This document shows positions 35,719 to 46,399 of a stretch of 64,000 nucleotides of DNA, piece after piece. Within the stretch, counting starts at the first letter, position 1. Every line of letters begins with the position of its first letter. Both the position numbers and the translations under genes were made by a program. This DNA is from JAOXRU01 sp965247735 (GTDB taxonomy: Bacteria; Bacteroidota; Bacteroidia; Flavobacteriales; Flavobacteriaceae), in NCBI GenBank assembly GCA_965247735.1, contig CBDFHN010000002.1, forward strand, positions 1,612,001-1,676,000, in the 5' to 3' direction. Below the pieces are notes generated by a model. The model had not been told where the DNA came from and ran no database searches. It was given only the letters and a program-made list of their open reading frames with translations.

Positions 35719-38700
35719 TTATTCAAGCCAATTATTTATCATATAATATATAAAGGCAGCCCAAATTATTGACGCAACAATCAATTTAAAAATGACTTCA
35801 TAATTATTTCTAATAACATCTCTAAAGTAGCTAATGACATCAGCAAGAGTTGGACGAACATCAAGAACTCCACCAACATAATTGGTGATCCTATCTCTAG
35901 TGAGATCATGAATGGTATAATTAAACATACCACGTACTGCAGCATATATAATTGCTCTATTAAAGTTATTAATATTATTGTTAGGTCTATTATTGTTAGG
36001 TCTATTATTATTATTGTTATGCATCGCCGCTCTCAAATACCCAAAATTAAGCAGTTCTGGATAGGCATTAAATAGCGCTCTACGTTGTGAGGTAGTTCCT
36101 CCACCAAGGTATAGTGTTCCTGGATCAACACCGCCTCTAAAACGGGCATCTTGTCTGGCACCTTGCAGGGCATTCCTCGCCATATCTTGGGGTGCTGTAG
36201 ATTGAAAGGTAGGAGTTCTGTTGGGGGCCGTGGACTTGGTCCATTTTTTTATGGTCGGAATGGCTACCTTTACCACAAATAACACTGTTAAGACAACAGC
36301 TGTTATGATAAGGGCTGCTATAGCGATGTAAGGGGCAGCAACAGCTAATGCAGCAAAGAGACCTACTCCTGCTAGAACAACAAAATGTCCGCTTGGGTCT
36401 GTAAACATTATTGGATTTCCGTTGGCATAAGCATACCTATTTAGCAAGGGCGCAGTATCACGTGTCATAAATCGTTTGATACTAGGATTGTAATACCTAG
36501 CTCGTAAATAAATAAGACCAGACTCCACATCCAAATACTCCATGGAGTATTGAAAAGGATTAGCAAGGATAGTCAAGGCTTCTTCTTTTTTCTTTTTATT
36601 TTTTTGTACTACATCCGCTGGTATTTCTTTAGTTCCGCCATAGGCTCTGTAGTTATAAATATCTTTTAGCTTATTATCCTTATAGGTAGCCATCATATCC
36701 TTGTAATTGGATATTAATTGTTGAGACTCCACTTCCTGGCTGCTTTCGGTATGCAATAACCTTAGAAAACGTTTGCCTGCAAACATTAAATAACTACTGT
36801 ACTGCATATCTTGGGATTCATTTATAATAGCAGCGTTTTTAACACGCTCATCGTAATAAAACACAATCGGGCTTTGCCCCTGTATGGTCTTGCTCTTACG
36901 AAGCCCATTGGGATAATAAGCATAGCTCGCGTTTAGCTCAGCACTGCTATCGGTATACGAGACCAACCTGTTTTCTAAATCATAACCATAACTATGCCCT
37001 TTGCTGTTAGCTATAAGATTACCATTGGCATCATAACTAAAAGTAATGCTTTCCGATAATGTTACTTCTTCTACTAACTTATTATCCTTATCGTAGCGGT
37101 ATTGGCTAATGCGCTGGTTGTTTTGTTTGTCTCTTTCGGTCTTAACACTTACATTATTGGCAGCATCATAGGCATATTCTATTTTAGATAACTGGTTTGC
37201 TTTAGCATCAGTAGTTTTTTCACAAAGCACTTGATTTAGGCTACTGTAACTATACTCCGTTGTTATATTTACTCTTCTATCGGAAGGGAATGCCGTAGAA
37301 CTTCTAATCAGCTTAAGGATGTTTTGGGTAGTTGGGTCATACACATATTCACAACACAACAAGATGTTTTTATCTTCGGCTAAATTGTTGTCTAGCGTCA
37401 CTTCTTTAGCCACCATACCCAAACCTGTGTATTCATAAAAAAGTGTAACTCCATTGCTAGTGGCAATAGATTTTATTTGTCCGCTATTAATTGGGGAATC
37501 TTCTTTACTTAGGTAAGTTACCGCTGTATGGTATTTTTCATCCACAGCAACGTTATTAATTCTACCAAAACTATCGTATTCAAAAAGGGTCTCTTTATTA
37601 AAAGCATCAGACAGACCAATAAGCATATTTGTAGCATTATAGGTATAGCTAATTTGCTTTCCATCTGGGTACTTTACCAGTGCTAGATTTCCATCTAGGG
37701 TATAGTCATAAGTCATTAGTCCTTGGCTTACACCATCTATAAGCTCCTCTAAGGTAGCTATTCGGAAAGTTAACGGATTATAGGTCCAATTCTTCTGATG
37801 GATTTTATTGTCCTTATCCTTAAAGCTGTAACTTTTTATAAGGTCGTTTTCAAAATAAGAATAGCTAAATACCGTACCAGCATAATCCGTACTTGTTGCT
37901 ATACGCCCTACCGAATCGTAGGTAAAACTTCTTGCTTGCCCTAGCGGATTAATCTCTTTTGTTAGCTGGTTTAAATCACTGAATATAAACTGATCCCCTA
38001 CAGCCTCTTCTGCCTCTTGCCCAGACTGTACTACGTTTATTTTTTCTAAAACGGCGTTATTAAACAAATCTCGTTCTGTTTGTTTGGTAGCCCTAATCTG
38101 ATCAAATCCCGCATGGGAACGCTTCACAACGGATAACTCAAAATTATAGCCGAGCTGTGTTTCTGCCCAATGCTCCTCTTGTGAAGCAATATCGCCCAGT
38201 ACAGCAGCAGTCATTTTATCATGAATATTGTAGGTGGCACCACCGCTTACCATTTGTGATGATGTTTCTGAAAACACCGATGTAGTAATCATCTTATGGT
38301 GGTCATTAAAACCAATACTACTGGCATGATGCCCATTGTAGTTTGTCTGCTCTGTTTGGGAAACCGAATCCTGTATAACATTCTTTTCATTACCAAGTAT
38401 ATCGGTAGTAAGGCTAAGCTCTCCTCTAGAGTTGTACTGGTAAGCTACTCTGGATTGGGCTCCTAATATCCCTTCTTCATAGACCAGTTGCCCTAGCTGA
38501 TTATAGCTCTTTTGAGACAGAATCCGATCCGTATCTCCTGATCCATTAGTGTCCGATTCTTGTAGGAGCTGCCCAAAACCATTGCTATAAGTATGCAGCT
38601 TATATCCATTGGCAAATATTTTGGTTACCTTATTATTGGCATAGTCATACTCCCATTCTATAATTCCATCTAAAGGATATTCTGACTTTAGTATATTACC

Positions 38701-40575
38701 CATATTATCATAGCTATGGCTTACACCATAACCTAAGGCATTGCTGGTTTTAATTAACCAGCCAGTAGTAATATCTATTTCTTGGGTACTTGTATCACCC
38801 TGAGTGTTCGTATTCGCTACAGTTAAGATTCCATCTGATAATTTGTAAGATATTGCTTCTTCTGTACTGGCTAAATCATGAGTTTTACCGTCTACCCATG
38901 CTACTTTTTGGTTGGTAATACGACCTTTATCATCGTATTGATAGCTTATTTTCTTTTCTAATGAAGATAGTGCCTCTGCATCTACCTTATCGGCAAAGCC
39001 CGTAGTCATAGAAGCTATATTCTTATGGTCTTGGGTAAGCTCGCTTAGCTGCCCACGAATAACAGGAGCTGTATTGGCTGTTTTATCCCATATCCCATAA
39101 TCTGCAGCATAACTCTGAATCAGAAGTCCATAAGAAGGCGTATCCTTGTACCTTGGGTCATCATAATCATAAGTCATACGTGCCGAAGAAGCCAGTTCTA
39201 CAGCCTCTTGATTAGGCTTGCTTTCATAGCTATCTACAGCAATAAGATTGGCAAATACATCTATACTAGTTTTGGTTAGGTAATGGCGATATTCTCCTGA
39301 ATCATTATAAACCTTTGTATGTTCTTCTGTTGGAGTTTGGTAATTAGGGTATTTGGCTATTAAATCATCATATGCAGGAAAAAAACCATCTTTGTCCTGG
39401 CCTTGAAAATTATTCGCCACTTGCTTTATTAGCTCCTTGTCAAGGGTGTAAATATTCCTTTCCAGTTCGAGATGAAGGTGGTTGTAGCAATGTTCCGTTA
39501 TAAGTATTCCATCATGGATTTGAGTGGTATACGCATAGTCACTTCCATTTAATAATAGGGTGTCTTCAAAAGAAGAGGGAATATAGTTTGGAAACCCAGT
39601 ATAATTATGTTCGTTATCAAGAGGGTTGTAGTTATAAGTAAACTCTCGACTATCCTCTAAATGCTGCTCTTTAACACAGGAAACAACATCTTTTAATGTA
39701 AAATCTGTACTGCTGAGTTTTAGCTTAATGGCGCTATATTCATAAAGAATCTTAAGACCATTGAAGTAGATCAGTTCAGAGACCAAACGGTTTTCTGATC
39801 CGCCATTATTAATAATGGTAGTTTTGTTTCCTAAAGGATCTTTATAACCTATAAGTTCCGAACTCTGATTAGCTACCAAATAGGAAAAATCAATGCTATT
39901 ATTATCACTATCGGGATAAGAAATAGTAATGGCATCTTGACCATAATCAAAAATAATTTCTTGACCATAACCCGTTGTAATACTAAGCAATTTACTACTA
40001 AAAACACCTCCACTTGTAGTATTGTAATGGAACATAACGTAGTTTCCAAATCGGTCGTCTATACCGATTAGCCTACCATTTTTATCAAAATATTGGGTAT
40101 TGCCATTTAGAAAACGTAATATATTGGCAGTCTGTTGGCTTGTATCGTAAGGAAAAGCAATGGAGGTGAACTCAAAGTTAGCATCTTCTAAGGTGTAATA
40201 CCGCATGCCAGAGGAATAACTGCTGTCTATAAAAAAAGACTGGTCTCCATTGATAAAAACACGTTCCTCATAAATATAACTAAAAGGAAATTGCCAACCA
40301 AGGGGCAATCCCAACATTTGATTGCCAGAGTCTAAAGATGATTGAGAATATTTTATAGAAGGTGTTATGTTTTCTCCTAAAAAACCATATACCGTGGGCA
40401 CGTTTAAACTCAAGGATAAATCACCTGTTCTAGGAGATACTTCTGCTCCAAGAGCATTATTAAAGTTTGAGGCATTGGATGCCTGTGACAAATTGGGATT
40501 GGAAGACTTTTTTTTAGCGCTCTTAGCTTTTACCGCCTTTTTTTGAGCTTTCTTGTTATTTTTATCTAATGACAT
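35719..40575 (-). CDS. RHS/YD-repeat protein, array copy 1 (Asn-rich membrane tip)
   Basis: A 1618-residue protein from MSLDK at 40573-40575; an in-frame start at 40638 would add 21 residues (MLRVIKRNKTLKKTLKK) encoded by the leader repeat. Residues 1-30 are Lys-rich with no signal peptide. EVSPRTGDLSLSLNVP and GLPLGWQFPFSY (~45-100) follow, then YD repeats (e.g. YDSVGRIATSTDYAG, YDANGNLIANSKG). The RHS core is GLIYLRARYYNPSIKRFMTR ... NPIMFTDPSGHF, ending at residue 1398. After it comes hydrophobic module type A (VVLAGVGLFAALAVAAPYIA ... IPTIKKWTK), the conserved spacer (RFRGGVDPGTLYLGGG ... NAYPELLNFGYLRA) and a unique tip: an NNNNRPNNN stretch, a helical part and a terminal membrane helix (FKLIVASIIWAAFIYYMI). 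Function is unknown; a polymorphic toxin or surface protein is the best guess. Confidence 0.9.
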   Translation of the reverse strand: MSLDKNNKKAQKKAVKAKSAKKKSSNPNLSQASNASNFNNALGAEVSPRTGDLSLSLNVPTVYGFLGENITPSIKYSQSSLDSGNQMLGLPLGWQFPFSYIYEERVFINGDQSFFIDSSYSSGMRYYTLEDANFEFTSIAFPYDTSQQTANILRFLNGNTQYFDKNGRLIGIDDRFGNYVMFHYNTTSGGVFSSKLLSITTGYGQEIIFDYGQDAITISYPDSDNNSIDFSYLVANQSSELIGYKDPLGNKTTIINNGGSENRLVSELIYFNGLKILYEYSAIKLKLSSTDFTLKDVVSCVKEQHLEDSREFTYNYNPLDNEHNYTGFPNYIPSSFEDTLLLNGSDYAYTTQIHDGILITEHCYNHLHLELERNIYTLDKELIKQVANNFQGQDKDGFFPAYDDLIAKYPNYQTPTEEHTKVYNDSGEYRHYLTKTSIDVFANLIAVDSYESKPNQEAVELASSARMTYDYDDPRYKDTPSYGLLIQSYAADYGIWDKTANTAPVIRGQLSELTQDHKNIASMTTGFADKVDAEALSSLEKKISYQYDDKGRITNQKVAWVDGKTHDLASTEEAISYKLSDGILTVANTNTQGDTSTQEIDITTGWLIKTSNALGYGVSHSYDNMGNILKSEYPLDGIIEWEYDYANNKVTKIFANGYKLHTYSNGFGQLLQESDTNGSGDTDRILSQKSYNQLGQLVYEEGILGAQSRVAYQYNSRGELSLTTDILGNEKNVIQDSVSQTEQTNYNGHHASSIGFNDHHKMITTSVFSETSSQMVSGGATYNIHDKMTAAVLGDIASQEEHWAETQLGYNFELSVVKRSHAGFDQIRATKQTERDLFNNAVLEKINVVQSGQEAEEAVGDQFIFSDLNQLTKEINPLGQARSFTYDSVGRIATSTDYAGTVFSYSYFENDLIKSYSFKDKDNKIHQKNWTYNPLTFRIATLEELIDGVSQGLMTYDYTLDGNLALVKYPDGKQISYTYNATNMLIGLSDAFNKETLFEYDSFGRINNVAVDEKYHTAVTYLSKEDSPINSGQIKSIATSNGVTLFYEYTGLGMVAKEVTLDNNLAEDKNILLCCEYVYDPTTQNILKLIRSSTAFPSDRRVNITTEYSYSSLNQVLCEKTTDAKANQLSKIEYAYDAANNVSVKTERDKQNNQRISQYRYDKDNKLVEEVTLSESITFSYDANGNLIANSKGHSYGYDLENRLVSYTDSSAELNASYAYYPNGLRKSKTIQGQSPIVFYYDERVKNAAIINESQDMQYSSYLMFAGKRFLRLLHTESSQEVESQQLISNYKDMMATYKDNKLKDIYNYRAYGGTKEIPADVVQKNKKKKEEALTILANPFQYSMEYLDVESGLIYLRARYYNPSIKRFMTRDTAPLLNRYAYANGNPIMFTDPSGHFVVLAGVGLFAALAVAAPYIAIAALIITAVVLTVLFVVKVAIPTIKKWTKSTAPNRTPTFQSTAPQDMARNALQGARQDARFRGGVDPGTLYLGGGTTSQRRALFNAYPELLNFGYLRAAMHNNNNNRPNNNRPNNNINNFNRAIIYAAVRGMFNYTIHDLTRDRITNYVGGVLDVRPTLADVISYFRDVIRNNYEVIFKLIVASIIWAAFIYYMINNWLE

Positions 40576-40661
40576 CTTTTTTAATGTTTTTTTTAATGTT
40601 TTTTTTAATGTTTTGTTCCGCTTTATCACCCTGAGCATTACTAAGAATTGCCTATTTCCAT

Positions 40662-40760
40662 CATTACAAGCTGCGAAGCAATCGGTAGCTTATCGACTAA
40701 CAATAAGCAGATTGCTTTGCTATGCTCGTAATGGCACTATGCTTTTACTGTTTACACAGT
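40662..40760 (-). promoter_or_regulatory. RHS leader: hairpin and palindrome (copy 1)
   Basis: The hairpin is at 40662-40733 and the palindrome ACTGTTTACACAGT at 40747-40760. Between the hairpin and the start codon lie three TTTTTTAATG-type units (T6, T8, T8). Confidence 0.6.
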
Positions 40761-40791
40761 TTCTTTTCTATTCCATCCCTAGTGGGAGTGC

Positions 40792-40861
40792 TTATTCAAT
40801 AGATGTTTCTGCTTCCAACAATTCTGAAGCTGTCAACAATAATTCAAACTCAATACAATAG
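40792..40861 (-). pseudogene. Inter-RHS small ORF, C-terminal fragment only
   Basis: Only the last ~22 codons (IEFELLLTASELLEAETSIE, stop at 40792-40794) remain. Homology stops at ~40861, where the IS630-type remnant begins, so the element replaced the N-terminal part. Confidence 0.65.
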
Positions 40862-41375
40862 ATATACTTATCCCAATGGATCTCGATATTTTCTGTTTTG
40901 GCCTTCTTCTTAATGGTTGGATATTCTTGTTCTAGCCATCCTTGGACAGCTTTCGGGTTTTTTCATAAGCTTTCTTCTTTGGCTTTTGGGGCATATAGCC
41001 CCAAGAACAAAGATAATCGCCCATAGTGGTGAGCCCAAGTTTTATTTCCAGCTCCCACTCCACTAGTTCCATTACCTCTTTTCTGGACCAAAGCGCATAG
41101 GACAACTTGAGCTGATCTGGCATGACATCCAATATCACTCCTTGGATCTGCTGTTCCTCTCCCTTGGTCAAAAACTTCTTGTCCTCCGATCTGGTGCCCC
41201 GCTTCGAGCCTTCTAGCTCTTTGCTCCCTTTTATAGCGTAGCTTTTACTCCAATTCGTAATGGTGTTGATATGCACACACATAATCAAAGCCTCTTCTTT
41301 TTCTTAACGCCTTTATTTATCATGACAATCGCCCGTTTACGTAACGGATCACGTATCTCGTCCTTTTATTTCCTG
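40862..41375 (-). pseudogene. IS630-family transposase remnant
   Basis: Minus-strand pieces in shifting frames read DPLRKRAIVMINKGVKKKK, then VHINTITNWSKSY (helix-turn-helix), KFLTKGEEQQIQGVI, YALWSRKEVMELVEWELEI, GDYLCSWGYMPQKPKKKAYE and finally VQGWLEQEYPTIKKKAKTEN. This is the N-terminal half of an IS630-type transposase up to just before the first catalytic Asp. One frameshift lies near 41290 and another near 40962, in an A-run. The catalytic half is absent; RHS-unit sequence resumes at 40861. It is inactive. Confidence 0.8.
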
Positions 41376-41422
41376 AAATATTCCTTTTCCATAGATCAAA
41401 GGTTCTGGATATTCAAAAAACA

Positions 41423-44400
41423 TCATGATCCATTAACATGATCATTAACCACTTCAGCGGAAGTAAAATAAAGTAAATAAAGAAAATATGCCACTACAAA
41501 AATGACCAATAAAACTACTAGAACAATAGACACCAGAAGTAAAATCCTAGCAGCAGGCCAAAGATTAATATTTCCACCACCATTGTTTCCACCACCATTG
41601 TTTCCACCACCATTGTTTCCACCACCATTGTTTCCACCACCATTGTCTCTAGGATCATCTTCATAAATACCTTCTTGAGGAGCCATACCCCTCGCTAAAT
41701 GCTCCTCCCTCCCATGATCACGAACGTTAGATATCTCAGTACCAGTAGTTTCCTCTTCATCCCCAGCAGCCCTCATATACCCAAAATTAAGCAGTTCTGG
41801 ATAGGCATTAAATAGCGCTCTCCGTTGTGAGGTAGTTCCTCCACCCAGGTATAAGGTTCCTGGATCAACACCGCCTCTAAAACGGGCATCTTGTCTGGCG
41901 CTTTGCAGGGCGTTCCTTGCCATATCTTGGGGAGCTGTAGATTGAAAGGTAGGAGTTCTGTTGGGGGTCGTGGATTTGGGCGATTTTTTCATCGCAGGAA
42001 TGATTACAAACACCACTACCAATACTACTACTATTATTGTTATTGCAACAGCAATAGCCCATCCAATAGGACCAAACGCCGATAATACAGCAAAGAGACC
42101 TGCTCCTGCTACAATAGCAAAATGTCCGCTTGGGTCTGTAAACATTATTGGATTTCCGTTGGCATAAGCATACCTATTAAGCAAAGGCGCAGTATCACGT
42201 GTCATAAATCGTTTGATACTGGGATTGTAATACCTAGCTCGTAAATAAATAAGACCAGACTCCACATCTAAATACTCCATGGAGTATTGAAAAGGATTAG
42301 CAAGGATAGTCAAGGCTTCTTCTTTTTTCTTTTTATTTTTTTGTACTACATCCGCTGGTATTTCTTTAGTTCCGCCATAGGCTCTGTAGTTATAAATATC
42401 TTTTAGCTTATTATCCTTATAGGTAGCCATCATATCCTTGTAATTGGATATTAATTGTTGAGACTCCACTTCCTGGCTGCTTTCGGTATGCAATAACCTT
42501 AGAAAACGTTTGCCTGCAAACATTAAATAACTACTGTGCTGCATATCTTGGGATTCATTTATAATAGCAGCATTCTTAACACGCTCATCGTAATAAAACA
42601 CAATCGGGCTTTGCCCCTGTATCGTCTTGCTCTTACGAAGCCCATTGGGATAATAAGCATAGCTCGCGTTTAGCTCAGCACTGCTATCGGTATACGAGAC
42701 CAACCTGTTTTCTAAGTCATAACCATAACTATGCCCTTTGCTGTTAGCTATAAGATTACCATTGGCATCATAACTAAAAGTAATGCTTTCGGATAATGTT
42801 ACTTCTTCTACTAACTTATTATCCTTATCATAGCGGTATTGGCTAATGCGCTGGTTGTTTTGTTTGTCCCTTTCGGTCTTAACACTTACATTATTGGCAG
42901 CATCATAGACATATTCTATTTTAGATAACTGGTTTGCTTTAGCATCAGTAGTTTTTTCACAAAGCACTTGATTTAGGCTACTGTAACTATACTCGGTTGT
43001 TATATTTACTCTTCTATCGGAAGGGAATGCCGTAGAACTTCTAATCAGCTTAAGGATGTTTTGGGTAGTTGGGTCATACACATATTCACAACACAACAAG
43101 ATGTTTTTATCTTCGGCTAAATTGTTGTCTAGCGTCACTTCTTTAGCAACCATACCCAAACCTGTGTATTCATAAAAAAGTGTAACTCCATTGCTAGTGG
43201 CAATAGATTTTATTTGTCCGCTATTAATTGGGGAATCTTCTTTACTTAGGTAAGTTACCGCTGTATGGTATTTTTCATCCACAGTAACCTTATCAATTCT
43301 ACCAAAGCTATCGTATTCAAAATGGGTCTCTTTATTAAAAGCATCAGACAGACCAATAAGCATATTTGCAGCATTATAGGTATAGTTAATTTGCTTTCCA
43401 TCTGGGTACTTTACCAGTGCTAGATTTCCGTCTAGGGTATAGTCATAAGTCATTAGTCCTTGGCTTACACCATCTATAAGCTCCTCTAAGGTAGCTATTC
43501 GGAAAGTTAACGGATTATAGGTCCAATTCTTCTGATGGATTTTATTGTCCTTATCCTTAAAGCTGTAACTTTTTATAAGGTCGTTTTCAAAATAAGAATA
43601 ACTAAATACCGTACCAGCATAATCGGTACTTGTTGCTATACGCCCTACCGAATCGTAGGTAAAACTTCTTGCTTGCCCTAGCGGATTAATCTCTTTTGTT
43701 AGCTGGTTTAAATCGTTGAATATAAACTGATCCCCTACAGCCTCTTCTGCCTCTTGACCAGACTGTACTACCTTTATTTTTTCTAAAACGGCGTTATTAA
43801 ACAAATCTCGTTCTGTTTCTTTGGTAGCCCTAATCTGATCAAATCCCGCATGGGAACGCTTCACAACGGATAACTCAAAATTATAGCCTAGCTCTGTCTC
43901 TGCCCAATGTTCCTCTTGTGAAGCAATATCGCCCAATACAGCAGCAGTCATTTTATCATGAATATTGTAGGTGGCACCACCGCTTACCGTTTGTGATGAT
44001 GTTGCTGAAAACACCGATGTAGTAATCATCTTATGGTGGTCATTAAAACCAATACTACTGGCATGATGCCCATTGTAGTTTGTCTGCTCTGTTTGGGAAA
44101 CCGAATCCTGTATAACCTTCTTTTCATTACCAAGTATATCGGTAGTAAGACTAAGCTCTCCTCTAGAGTTGTATTGGTAAGCTACTCTGGATTGGGCTCC
44201 TAATATCCCTTCTTCATAGACCAGTTGCCCTAGCTGATTATAGCTCTTTTGAGACAGAATCCGATCCGTATCTCCTGATCCATTAGTGTCCGATTCTTGT
44301 AGGAGCTGCCCAAAACCATTGCTATAAGTATGCAGCTTATAACCATTGGCAAATATTTTGGTTACCTTATTATTGGCATAGTCATACTCCCATTCTATAA

Positions 44401-46312
44401 TTCCATCTAAAGGATATTCTGACTTTAGTATATTACCCATATTATCATAAGTATGGCTTACACCATAACCTAAGGCATTGCTGGTTTTAATTAACCAGCC
44501 AGTAGTAATATCTATTTCTTGGGTACTTGTATCACCCTGAGTGTTCGTATTCGCTACAGTTAAGATTCCATCTGATAAATTGTAAGATATAGCTTCTTCT
44601 GTACTGGCTAAATCATGAGTTTTACCATCTACCCATGCTACTTTTTGGTTGGTAATACGACCTTTATCATCGTATTGATAGCTTATTTTCTTTTCTAATG
44701 AAGATAGTGCCTCTGCATCTACCTTATCGGCAAAGCCCGTAGTCATAGAAGCTATATTCTTATGGTCTTGGGTAAGCTCGCTTAGCTGCCCACGAATAAC
44801 AGGAGCTGTATTGGCTGTTTTATCCCATATCCCATAATCTGCAGCATAACTCTGAATCAGAAGTCCATAAGAAGGCGTATCCTTGTACCTTGGGTCATCA
44901 TAATCATAAGTCATACGTGCCGAAGAAGCCAGTTCTACAGCCTCTTGATTAGGCTTGCTTTCATAGCTATCTACAGCAATAAGATTGGCAAATACATCTA
45001 TACTAGTTTTGGTTAGGTAATGGCGATATTCTCCTGAATCATTATAAACCTTTGTATGTTCTTCTGTTGGAGTTTGGTAATTAGGGTATTTGGCTATTAA
45101 ATCATCATATGCAGGAAAAAAACCATCTTTGTCCTGGCCTTGAAAATTATTCGCCACTTGCTTTATTAGCTCCTTGTCAAGGGTGTAAATATTCCTTTCC
45201 AGTTCGAGATGAAGGTGGTTGTAGCAATGTTCCGTTATAAGTATTCCATCATGGATTTGAGTGGTATACGCATAGTCACTTCCATTTAATAATAGGGTGT
45301 CTTCAAAAGAAGAGGGAATATAGTTTGGAAACCCAGTATAATTATGTTCGTTATCAAGAGGGTTGTAGTTATAAGTAAACTCTCGACTATCCTCTAAATG
45401 CTGCTCTTTAACACAGGAAACAACATCTTTTAATGTAAAATCTGTACTGCTGAGTTTTAGCTTAATGGCGCTATATTCATAAAGAATCTTAAGACCATTG
45501 AAGTAGATCAGTTCAGAGACCAAACGGTTTTCTGATCCGCCATTATTAATAATGGTAGTTTTGTTTCCTAAAGGATCTTTATAACCTATAAGTTCCGAAC
45601 TCTGATTAGCTACCAAATAGGAAAAATCAATGCTATTATTATCACTATCGGGATAAGAAATAGTAATGGCATCTTGACCATAATCAAAAATAATTTCTTG
45701 ACCATAACCCGTTGTAATACTAAGCAATTTACTACTAAAAACACCTCCACTTGTAGTATTGTAATGGAACATAACGTAGTTTCCAAATCGGTCGTCTATA
45801 CCGATTAGCCTACCATTTTTATCAAAATATTGGGTATTGCCATTTAGAAAACGTAATATATTGGCAGTCTGTTGGCTTGTATCGTAAGGAAAAGCAATGG
45901 AGGTGAACTCAAAGTTAGCATCTTCTAAGGTGTAATACCGCATGCCAGAGGAATAACTGCTGTCTATAAAAAAAGACTGGTCTCCATTGATAAAAACACG
46001 TTCCTCATAAATATAACTAAAAGGAAATTGCCAACCAAGGGGCAATCCCAACATTTGATTGCCAGAGTCTAAAGATGATTGGGAATATTTTATAGAAGGT
46101 GTTATATTTTCTCCTAAAAAACCATATACCGTGGGCACGTTTAAACTCAAGGATAAATCACCTGTTCTAGGAGATACTTCTGCTCCAAGAGCATTATTAA
46201 AGTTTGAGGCATTGGATGCCTGTGACAAATTGGGATTGGAAGACCTTTTTTTAGCGCTCTTAGCTTTTACTGCCTTTTTTTGAGCTTTGTTGTTATTTTT
46301 ATCTAATGACAT
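41423..46312 (-). CDS. RHS/YD-repeat protein, array copy 2 (GGGNN-repeat membrane tip)
   Basis: A 1629-residue protein. Residues 1-1398 are nearly identical to copy 1, with the core ending DPSGHF at 1393-1398. Post-core module is type B (GPIGWAIAVAITIIVVVLVV ... IPAMKKSPK). The conserved spacer runs to YPELLNFGYMRA (~1515). The unique 113-residue tip has acidic residues (GDEEETTG), a histidine/arginine part (NVRDHGREEHLARG), five GGGNN units, and a terminal hydrophobic helix (ARILLLVSIVLVVLLVIFVV) ending in a polar tail (SAEVVNDHVNGS). There is no signal peptide and no T9SS tail. RHS cores in other proteins form a shell and self-cleave after the core; if so here, a ~231-residue membrane-active fragment would be released. 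That is inference. Confidence 0.9.
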   Translation of the reverse strand: MSLDKNNNKAQKKAVKAKSAKKRSSNPNLSQASNASNFNNALGAEVSPRTGDLSLSLNVPTVYGFLGENITPSIKYSQSSLDSGNQMLGLPLGWQFPFSYIYEERVFINGDQSFFIDSSYSSGMRYYTLEDANFEFTSIAFPYDTSQQTANILRFLNGNTQYFDKNGRLIGIDDRFGNYVMFHYNTTSGGVFSSKLLSITTGYGQEIIFDYGQDAITISYPDSDNNSIDFSYLVANQSSELIGYKDPLGNKTTIINNGGSENRLVSELIYFNGLKILYEYSAIKLKLSSTDFTLKDVVSCVKEQHLEDSREFTYNYNPLDNEHNYTGFPNYIPSSFEDTLLLNGSDYAYTTQIHDGILITEHCYNHLHLELERNIYTLDKELIKQVANNFQGQDKDGFFPAYDDLIAKYPNYQTPTEEHTKVYNDSGEYRHYLTKTSIDVFANLIAVDSYESKPNQEAVELASSARMTYDYDDPRYKDTPSYGLLIQSYAADYGIWDKTANTAPVIRGQLSELTQDHKNIASMTTGFADKVDAEALSSLEKKISYQYDDKGRITNQKVAWVDGKTHDLASTEEAISYNLSDGILTVANTNTQGDTSTQEIDITTGWLIKTSNALGYGVSHTYDNMGNILKSEYPLDGIIEWEYDYANNKVTKIFANGYKLHTYSNGFGQLLQESDTNGSGDTDRILSQKSYNQLGQLVYEEGILGAQSRVAYQYNSRGELSLTTDILGNEKKVIQDSVSQTEQTNYNGHHASSIGFNDHHKMITTSVFSATSSQTVSGGATYNIHDKMTAAVLGDIASQEEHWAETELGYNFELSVVKRSHAGFDQIRATKETERDLFNNAVLEKIKVVQSGQEAEEAVGDQFIFNDLNQLTKEINPLGQARSFTYDSVGRIATSTDYAGTVFSYSYFENDLIKSYSFKDKDNKIHQKNWTYNPLTFRIATLEELIDGVSQGLMTYDYTLDGNLALVKYPDGKQINYTYNAANMLIGLSDAFNKETHFEYDSFGRIDKVTVDEKYHTAVTYLSKEDSPINSGQIKSIATSNGVTLFYEYTGLGMVAKEVTLDNNLAEDKNILLCCEYVYDPTTQNILKLIRSSTAFPSDRRVNITTEYSYSSLNQVLCEKTTDAKANQLSKIEYVYDAANNVSVKTERDKQNNQRISQYRYDKDNKLVEEVTLSESITFSYDANGNLIANSKGHSYGYDLENRLVSYTDSSAELNASYAYYPNGLRKSKTIQGQSPIVFYYDERVKNAAIINESQDMQHSSYLMFAGKRFLRLLHTESSQEVESQQLISNYKDMMATYKDNKLKDIYNYRAYGGTKEIPADVVQKNKKKKEEALTILANPFQYSMEYLDVESGLIYLRARYYNPSIKRFMTRDTAPLLNRYAYANGNPIMFTDPSGHFAIVAGAGLFAVLSAFGPIGWAIAVAITIIVVVLVVVFVIIPAMKKSPKSTTPNRTPTFQSTAPQDMARNALQSARQDARFRGGVDPGTLYLGGGTTSQRRALFNAYPELLNFGYMRAAGDEEETTGTEISNVRDHGREEHLARGMAPQEGIYEDDPRDNGGGNNGGGNNGGGNNGGGNNGGGNINLWPAARILLLVSIVLVVLLVIFVVAYFLYLLYFTSAEVVNDHVNGS
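41571..41645. repeat. 15-bp minisatellite in RHS copy 2 tip
   Basis: Five exact tandem copies of TTTCCACCACCATTG, encoding GGGNN repeats. The 15-base unit keeps the frame, so slippage would only lengthen or shorten the linker. Confidence 0.95.
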
Positions 46313-46399
46313 CTTTTTTAATGTTTTTTTTTAATGTTTTTTTTAATGTTTTGTTCCGCTTTATCACCCTGAGCATTACTAAGAATTGCCTATTTCCAT

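Noticed and set aside
41877..42062. Short frames over the post-core module (NNNNSSSIGSG-like and plus-strand equivalents), recurring in copies 2, 4, 5 and 6
   Set aside because: They recur only because the RHS copies are near-identical; all lie inside the RHS coding frame.
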